Position numbers and translations under genes: made by a program
Shown here: piece after piece, positions 20,576 through 26,025 of the stretch
Layout: the number at the start of each line of letters is the position of its first letter
Numbering within the stretch: the first letter of the stretch is position 1
Notes under the pieces: generated by a model
Told to the model about the DNA's origin: nothing
The model's database searches: none
What the model saw: the letters and a program-made list of their open reading frames with translations, nothing else
Origin: Azolla pinnata
Lineage: Eukaryota > Streptophyta > Polypodiopsida > Salviniales > Salviniaceae
DNA length: 26,025 nt
Direction: 5' to 3'
Assembly (NCBI GenBank): GCA_037176905.1
Contig: JBBBWG010029433.1
Coordinates: forward strand, 1-26,025

Positions 20576-23500
20576 GTTGATTCGCCAAACAAGTTGCAAG
20601 TTTTGTGGCTCGTAATGACCTTGTAGAACAACCCTGAGCACAGTGCATTATCACATCTAATGGTTGAAAATGGATGTATAACAAACATAGGTTTCTATAG
20701 CATTTCATGCTAACTGATCATAGTTGTAATGAGTTAGCTATCATCAACGCCCTAGATTTGTGCGTATGTGTGATTCGTCTTCTGGTCTATTACATAGCAT
20801 TATTGTAGGGAACAAATTTTCGTTAAGGATGGTGTGAATAATTGCAGGAGGCCAGGTCAGAGCCGCATTACAACACCTCGAAAAGAGACAGATTCTTGCT
20901 CCATTATTTCTGGAGTTTCTGATGGTTAGTTTTCTAAGCCTTTTTTGCAAAGCGTTTTGTACTTCAGCCCCTGTTATCAACCATGCTAAGGAAACATTGC
21001 ACACACTGCACAGGATTGACTTTAGGAACTCCTATTGCTGTCTTTGTACCAAATACAGATCAGAGGGGAGTGGTGAGTGTTTCTTGTATTGGTGAATCTA
21101 AATCAAAATGCCACTCAGAAGGAAAATGGCATAGAATAAATCTTAAAGATTTGTACTTGTTTTAGGATTACAAGGAGATGTCCCTAGCATACAGACCATC
21201 CCATGCTGATGCCACATATGACTTCAAATATGGAGTTCGAGCTGTGCAGGTAGTGCATAGCATCCAATTGACGTGGTGGTTGAAGCTACATCATTTTGCC
21301 CGATTGTAAAGCTTTATTTCATGATTTTGTCATTGGAATGGAAGGGTGGTGGCAGATCTTCTGCCCGGGAAACCATAGGCAGGGTGGCAGCTGGAGCTGT
21401 AGCGAAGAAAGTTTTAAAAGAGATAGCTGGAACAGAGGTAAAGTTCTATTACAAGCTATTCATGCAGATACCATTCACTTTATCCGCTTTATATCTCTGT
21501 TTTATTATCATTTTAGGTTCTTGCCTTTGTGTCGAGAGTTCATGAGGTGGAGCTTCCCGAGGGAGTAATAGATCTTGACAAAGTGACCATGGAAGAGGTG
21601 TAATTCTTTACATGCTAAAATTATCGAGAGAGATAAATAAAGATGTTCTTGCTCACATCGGGTGGTTTTTTGGAGTTTCTTTACTAGATCGAGGCCAATT
21701 TGGTTAGGTGTCCTGATCCGATTATTGCTGAGAAAATGATTGAGGCCATTGACAAAATTCGTGTAAAAGGGGATTCTGTAGGTGGTGTTGTCACATGTAT
21801 TGCTCGGAATGTTCCTCGGGTATGTATATCTTTTGACTGTGTCGTCCATTTTCTCTTTGTTTCTGTATGTCCATGTTTGATGGTTTTTGAACCCAATGTG
21901 AACTTGGAATCATTACCATATTTTAGGGTTTGGGGTCCCCTGTATTTGACAAGCTAGATGCAGAATTGGCTAAGGCTTTGATGTCATTGCCTGCAACCAA
22001 GGGATTTGAAGTGGGCAGTGGATTTGCTGGTATATATGTTCCCCTTTTCTTGTTTGACACTGTAATCACTCGTGCATAACATGGGCCATGGGAGCCTTTC
22101 TGCGTAAGAAAAATTAACAGTTATATAGCCGGAAGGAAAAGACGTACGTTGTTTTCATCAGAACAATGTCATTTTTCTTCTACTACAGATACTAAAGCAT
22201 CAGGAGACTAGTTTTCCCTACTTATATTTCTACTAGTTTTACCGCCATTTGTTTTCATTTGATAGTTTTGAACTTTTGCTAAATTAATTTGCAAATCCTC
22301 TCTGGTTTCTTCAGAACTAAGGAGTCTATTACCATAAAGAAAGTATCATCCACATTCCTTTTCTATTTGTAGCTGTTTCTTCTTGTCTTGACCATTTCCT
22401 TGATTTTTTTTGTCTAATTTTCTGGAGTCCTTTGTAATATATGCATCAGAGGTGCCTTGGTGATAATTGGGCACCTTATTCTTTCTACTCATGTAGACCT
22501 CAAAGTCTCATCTATGATTACATTTCTTAATAAATCTCTTTAAATTTCCGAGTAATCGAGGCTTGTTTTCTTGAGGTGCTATCTTGAAATCATATACACA
22601 CATAGAATCTACAGAAAAGAACTTCTAACGGGTTCTGCCACAATCTCTCTATTATTCGCACAAGTAAAGTAATTATGGCTGGCATGCATTACAGGCTCGA
22701 TGCTGAAAGGAAGTGAACATAACGATGAGTTTTTCATTGATGAGGACAAGAATGTACGGACACGTACCAATCGCTCTGGTGGTATCCAGGTGCAACTGTT
22801 GAGAAATTAGTATATCAGTTTCATCGAACACTATCTTTTTCCTTTTTCTCAAAAGCAAATACAATGCATGGAATCTGTTATGCCCCATTTTATCCTTAAA
22901 TATTTCCTTTTGGCAGGGAGGCATTTCAAATGGAGAAACTATAGTGATGAGGGTCGCCTTCAAGCCTACTTCTACCATCACCGTGAGTTTCTTCATGATA
23001 TCGTGGGACGAAGCAGAAAACCTGTTATTATTGCTAAGCTTTCTCTCTTGTATGTATCAAAATGTATGGATTTTGCTTCGCGTTCTCAGGTATCACAGAA
23101 GACTGTTACAAGAGATAGGAATGAAGTAGAATTGCGAGCTCGAGGCAGACACGATCCTTGCGTTGTTCCCCGAGGTTTACTGTTCGAATCCTTGTCTCTC
23201 GGCTTTGGTTCCTTGTTTGTTGAAACGTCTCACATTCTTTACAGCAAATATATGCACATATATCCTTAGTGCTGACATCGATGTCCTTTGACCAAATATC
23301 CACATTGAGGGATGAATTAGGGTTTTTGAGCGTTTTCTTCTGCAGTCAGATTTATGTTTCACCATCTATTGTTCAGGTTCCTTTTCATAGGGTGCATAAT
23401 GACCCAATCAAGGATGCATCTATGATTCTTTTGCATATTTTTCTGCAACACCATGGAACTTTAGGGATTTAAGATTCCATATACATGTATGTATATATAT

Positions 23501-23892
23501 ACACCTTTCTGAACACCGAAGATGCGTAAACATCCTACTAATGTGCTGCCATTCTCATCACTGTCTTCAGTTTCTAAAGGACTTAAAAATGCCGTGCGTA
23601 TTTTGCATTCGTCCGTCAAGCAGTCCATGCTTTAGGGTTGTGATTTCCCATAAAGAATTGCTGACAGTAACTTGTGTCATTTGTGCATCATTGGATTGGA
23701 AGCTAATTTGTTTAGTGTGTGTGCACTATCTGTCTATCTTTTGCAGCTGTTCCAATGGTGGAAGCGATGGTAGCTCTGGTTCTAGTGGACCAATTGCTGC
23801 AACAATATGCGCAGTGCCAACTCTTCCCGACGGATCCGGTGCTGCAAGCGGCATCACCTGCAAAGAAAGAAGCAGAGGAGACTCATGTATGA
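17523..23892 (+). CDS. Chorismate synthase, plastid precursor, 13 exons
   Basis: Chorismate synthase converts 5-enolpyruvylshikimate-3-phosphate to chorismate using reduced FMN, the last step of the plastid shikimate pathway. Exons: 17523-17673, 19756-19909, 20848-20924, 21014-21072, 21166-21249, 21345-21437, 21517-21597, 21688-21819, 21927-22029, 22695-22789, 22917-22982, 23090-23174, 23747-23892. All introns are GT-AG, phases fit, and the product is 441 residues, close to known plant enzymes. Residues 1-50 are Ser/Arg/Leu-rich with few acids, a plastid transit peptide. Family signatures follow: [20 protein letters not shown] (catalytic His73), [36 protein letters not shown] (His160), [41 protein letters not shown] and [17 protein letters not shown]. 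The segment STITVSQKTV stands where many plants have a GRKQ-like form. Nothing looks broken, and the call is firm. Confidence 0.96.
17674..19755 (+). other. Intron 1 of chorismate synthase
   Basis: This 2082-bp intron separates the transit-peptide exon from the mature enzyme. It joins codon G|AG (Glu51). It is AT-rich, holds no recognisable gene, and its last 640 bp include a tandem duplication of about 268 bp. An in-frame ATG at 19734 lies 22 bp before the exon. Confidence 0.9.
19112..19652 (+). repeat. 268-bp tandem duplication at the 3' end of chorismate synthase intron 1
   Basis: Copy A is about 19112-19370 and copy B about 19380-19652. Shared landmarks are GAAACTTGGA...AGCCGATAG, CTTTCAATTCATGTGACAT, TATTTATAATAAG, GATAAAAGAGGTGCTAGTG, TGTCCCAAGGTTCTTGTC, TTTTGTTCTCGATGAG and GGGGGCACCAT. 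Copy B has a small insertion (AGATATCTTTGGCGC) and scattered substitutions. Confidence 0.92.
20545..20572. repeat. (TC)14 microsatellite in chorismate synthase intron 2
   Basis: Fourteen uninterrupted TC dinucleotides inside the intron 19910-20847. No function is implied. Confidence 0.97.
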
Positions 23893-24889
23893 GCGGCGAC
23901 AAAATCGATTTGTTCAGTTTGCAGTAAATCGGAGATTTAAGCAGAGAGTTAGGTGCAGATCAAATCCTTGGGGATCGATTTGTTGGGGTTTTTCTTTTTT
24001 CCAATAACTATGTGGATTCGCATGCTGCCGCCATTTCGAGGGCTAGCTAAGTGTATGTATGTGTGTGTCTATGTATGTATGTATAGTGAGGCTTAGCTTC
24101 TCATCATTGTCAGAACAAAAGCCAGAGAGGCTAGAGGCGGTCGCATGGATGGATCTTTACATCGTTCTATTGAATAAGAGGTTCGGACAGACATTGGGTA
24201 TAAATAGATAGTGAGGGATTGAGCTCCTTCAGTTGGGGTTTTGTGTCATCGTGCGTATTGGCTATAGCTAAATTTGTGTATAAATTGATCTTGCAACACG
24301 ATCTTTCGAAATTGACCATGCTTGGCACTTCGAAATCGATGCGTCAACGAAGGCATTGATCACATTTATGTATTGTGTATTGTCACCATCAACATCATCG
24401 TCTGCTGATGGGGATTTGTGATGATATTGCATGGGTCATGAACCGTTGTACTAATCTATTAGAAGGTAATAGATCATCCCATGGATATATGTAACCTACG
24501 TTATATACGTGCACTCAGTTAATTGCGTTGGTATACGTACGTTAATTGATTTTGCTCCCAATTGTAATCGATTTTATTCCCTCCCTTACTGCTGCTATTT
24601 CCTAATCGCTTCTCACTAATCGATCCTATTCTTTTCTTATTAATTCCAGCCAATCTGTCTCTTCTCATGTTCGTTGATTTTTTAATCCGCTTACTGCTAC
24701 CCACTAAGTGCTAATTCCTACTTCTTACTATTGTTTACTAATCGGTTCCTTTACTATATTCAATTAACAAGTTACAGTTAGTAATTTTAGAATCTGACTA
24801 ATTTGACCTTAATCAATCAATCTAGTGCTAGTTTTTAAAACCAGTTCTAGTGCTAGTTTTTAAAACCAGTTGGAGTTCATTTATACTTG
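23893..24889. other. 3' UTR of chorismate synthase and intergenic DNA
   Basis: After the TGA at 23890-23892 comes the 3' UTR, including a GTAT/GTGT microsatellite (24053-24085) and an AATAAG at about 24173 that could serve poly(A) addition. No gene is recognised. A 25-bp perfect tandem duplication (TCTAGTGCTAGTTTTTAAAA..., 24821-24845 and 24846-24870) stands just before the foldback element. Confidence 0.6.
24821..24870. repeat. 25-bp perfect tandem duplication
   Basis: Two identical units starting TCTAGTGCTAGTTTTTAAAA and ending CCAGT stand head to tail, 20 bp before the left end of the foldback element. Confidence 0.95.
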
Positions 24890-25315
24890 GGGAAACCTAC
24901 CAAAAAACGCGCCACAATTTTCTAAATTACATTTTAACGCCTCCTGAAATCAGAAATTACAAATTAACGCCTATCCTTATCTTTCACTAAAAAATAACTC
25001 CTTCATTCTGAATCTCTTTCCACTAAGCGATCCCGATCGATTTCCTAAGTATATTCGATTAACAAGAGTGATTACTTTTGGAATCTAATCAATTGGTTAA
25101 CGGGATAATTTGGTGTTCATGAGTTGATTGATGTTGATCAATTAATTAATTTGGTGTTAATGGAACTCACAACGAATTATATTCGATTTGGTATGAGTCA
25201 ATTGATTGAGTGTGTTCATTTCGAAAAGTAGGCATTGTGATGTGTACTTTCAGTAGGCGTAAAAAATGCAATTTATAATTTTGTTTTGGGCGGTTTTTTT
25301 GGGGGTAATTTTCCC
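24890..25315. mobile_element. Foldback/MITE-like element with long terminal inverted repeats
   Basis: The left arm (24890-24974) starts GGGAAACCTACCAAAAAAC and continues ...TACATTTTAACGCCTCCTGAAA. The right arm (25228-25315), read as reverse complement, starts GGGAAAATTACCCCCAAAAA and continues ...TGCATTTTTTACGCCTACTGAAA. The arms are imperfect, about 85-88 bp long, around a 253-bp centre. The length (426 bp), lack of coding and GGG...CCC ends suit a non-autonomous DNA transposon, perhaps Mutator-like. No clean 9-bp target duplication is visible (TTATACTTG against TTTACGATT), so the ends or class are uncertain. Confidence 0.6.
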
Positions 25316-25755
25316 TTTACGATTTCAAGTTGTTTTGGTTAGAACGTAATTCATAGTTATTTGGTTAGGGTTTTCTTTGGGCCGTAGATTTCCTACGAAG
25401 TTATTAACATTTGAAGTACAACAGCTGAAATCAGTAATAATTTGGGCCTAATGCGGATGCTGATCCGCTAAAAAACAGGAATGGAGCCGCCAAAAATCAA
25501 TATTGGAAAAAGGGTGATGGATGAGATGATGGGTCATATGAGGATTGGCGCAGTAACGATCAGATGATGCTGAGTAATGTATGATTGGGGCCTGGGATTA
25601 ATCAGATCAGAGGTGCAGGGTAGCTGAGATTCGTTAGATCAATCTGCAGTTAGAGGCGCAGTAGGTAAAGAATGAAAGCAGGTGCAGGAGGAGTAGTAGT
25701 AGTAGTAGTGGTAGTAGTAGTAGTAGCGGATCGATCGATCAGCAGGTAGCCAGCG
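25316..25755. other. Intergenic DNA before the possible exon at 25756
   Basis: No gene is seen. A (TAG)n microsatellite at 25691-25726 and GATCGATCGATC words precede the ATG at 25756; such tracts are common in plant leaders. Confidence 0.5.
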
Positions 25756-25790
25756 ATGGCGTCGAGGATCATGATCGGAAGCAGGCAGCT
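25756..25790 (+). CDS. Possible first coding exon of an unknown gene (partial)
   Basis: ATGGCG in a good plant context (GCGATGGCG) opens a short frame MASRIMIGSRQ plus two bases, ending at a strong donor CT|GTAAGT (25791). The Arg/Ser-rich, acid-free start would suit an organelle-targeting peptide. The rest of the gene would lie in or beyond 25791-26025, where I cannot pick the next exon. This could be chance, because it is only 35 bp. Confidence 0.3.
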
Positions 25791-25952
25791 GTAAGTCTAG
25801 TGGAATCGGAAAACATTAAACAAGTCAGTCGCCATGAGCTGCAGCAGGTGGTGGAATTTGGTGATCGATCGATCGACATAATATATGTATATATGGATAT
25901 TATGAGATTTTCTTTCTTTGGTGGACCATTCTTCCTTCTCCGTCAGATTTCG

Positions 25953-26025
25953 TCTTCTGCTTCTTCTTCTTCAGATTCTTCTTCTTCTTCTTCTTTAGAT
26001 TCTTCTTCTTTAGATTCTTCTTCTT
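25953..26025. repeat. CTT/AGATTCTT microsatellite at the window end
   Basis: TTCTTCTTC runs with inserted AGATTC units continue to the last base. It is simple-sequence DNA. Confidence 0.9.

Overview
The window is nuclear DNA from a land plant, most likely a flowering plant. The evidence is long genes split by GT-AG introns, a eukaryotic tRNA with internal A and B boxes, plant-type telomere motifs (CCCTAAA), and three plant-typical genes on the + strand. The species cannot be named from the sequence. One 100-N scaffold gap is present.

Layout. A tRNA-Arg(TCG) lies on the minus strand at 120-192. A membrane-anchored cytochrome b5-like heme/steroid-binding protein of the plant MAPR4 type runs from 730 to 7421 in eight exons; I rebuilt it by hand and it gives 307 residues in one continuous frame. 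From 7422 to about 9880 I see no gene, only a weak LTR-like remnant and a short interstitial telomeric repeat. At 9890-10180 there is a dense cluster of hairpins built on the telo-box AAACCCTA. It stands before a probable 5' UTR exon of a C2-domain protein (CDS 12303-13802, 499 residues). From 13803 to 17330 the DNA is intergenic and repeat-rich: a scaffold gap flanked by an identical 77-bp sequence, a 161-bp tandem repeat, and a 71-85-bp tandem repeat with 19-bp palindromes. Plastid chorismate synthase follows at 17523-23892 (13 exons, 441 residues with transit peptide). The tail, 23893-26025, holds a foldback element of about 426 bp with long terminal inverted repeats, microsatellites, and a possible first exon of a further gene at 25756.

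The genes do not form a pathway or cluster. Chorismate synthase does the last step of the plastid shikimate pathway, the MAPR-like protein is an endomembrane heme protein, and the C2 protein is probably a lipid- or membrane-associating protein. I found no new multi-gene system. The points worth a second look are structural: three tandem duplications lie just upstream of coding exons (two of them run up to the 3' splice site, one repeating the acceptor sequence three times); telo-box hairpins are clustered before the C2 gene with another in its 5' intron; an in-frame ATG in intron 1 could give a chorismate synthase without transit peptide; and a palindromic repeat array sits directly against the chorismate synthase 5' end.
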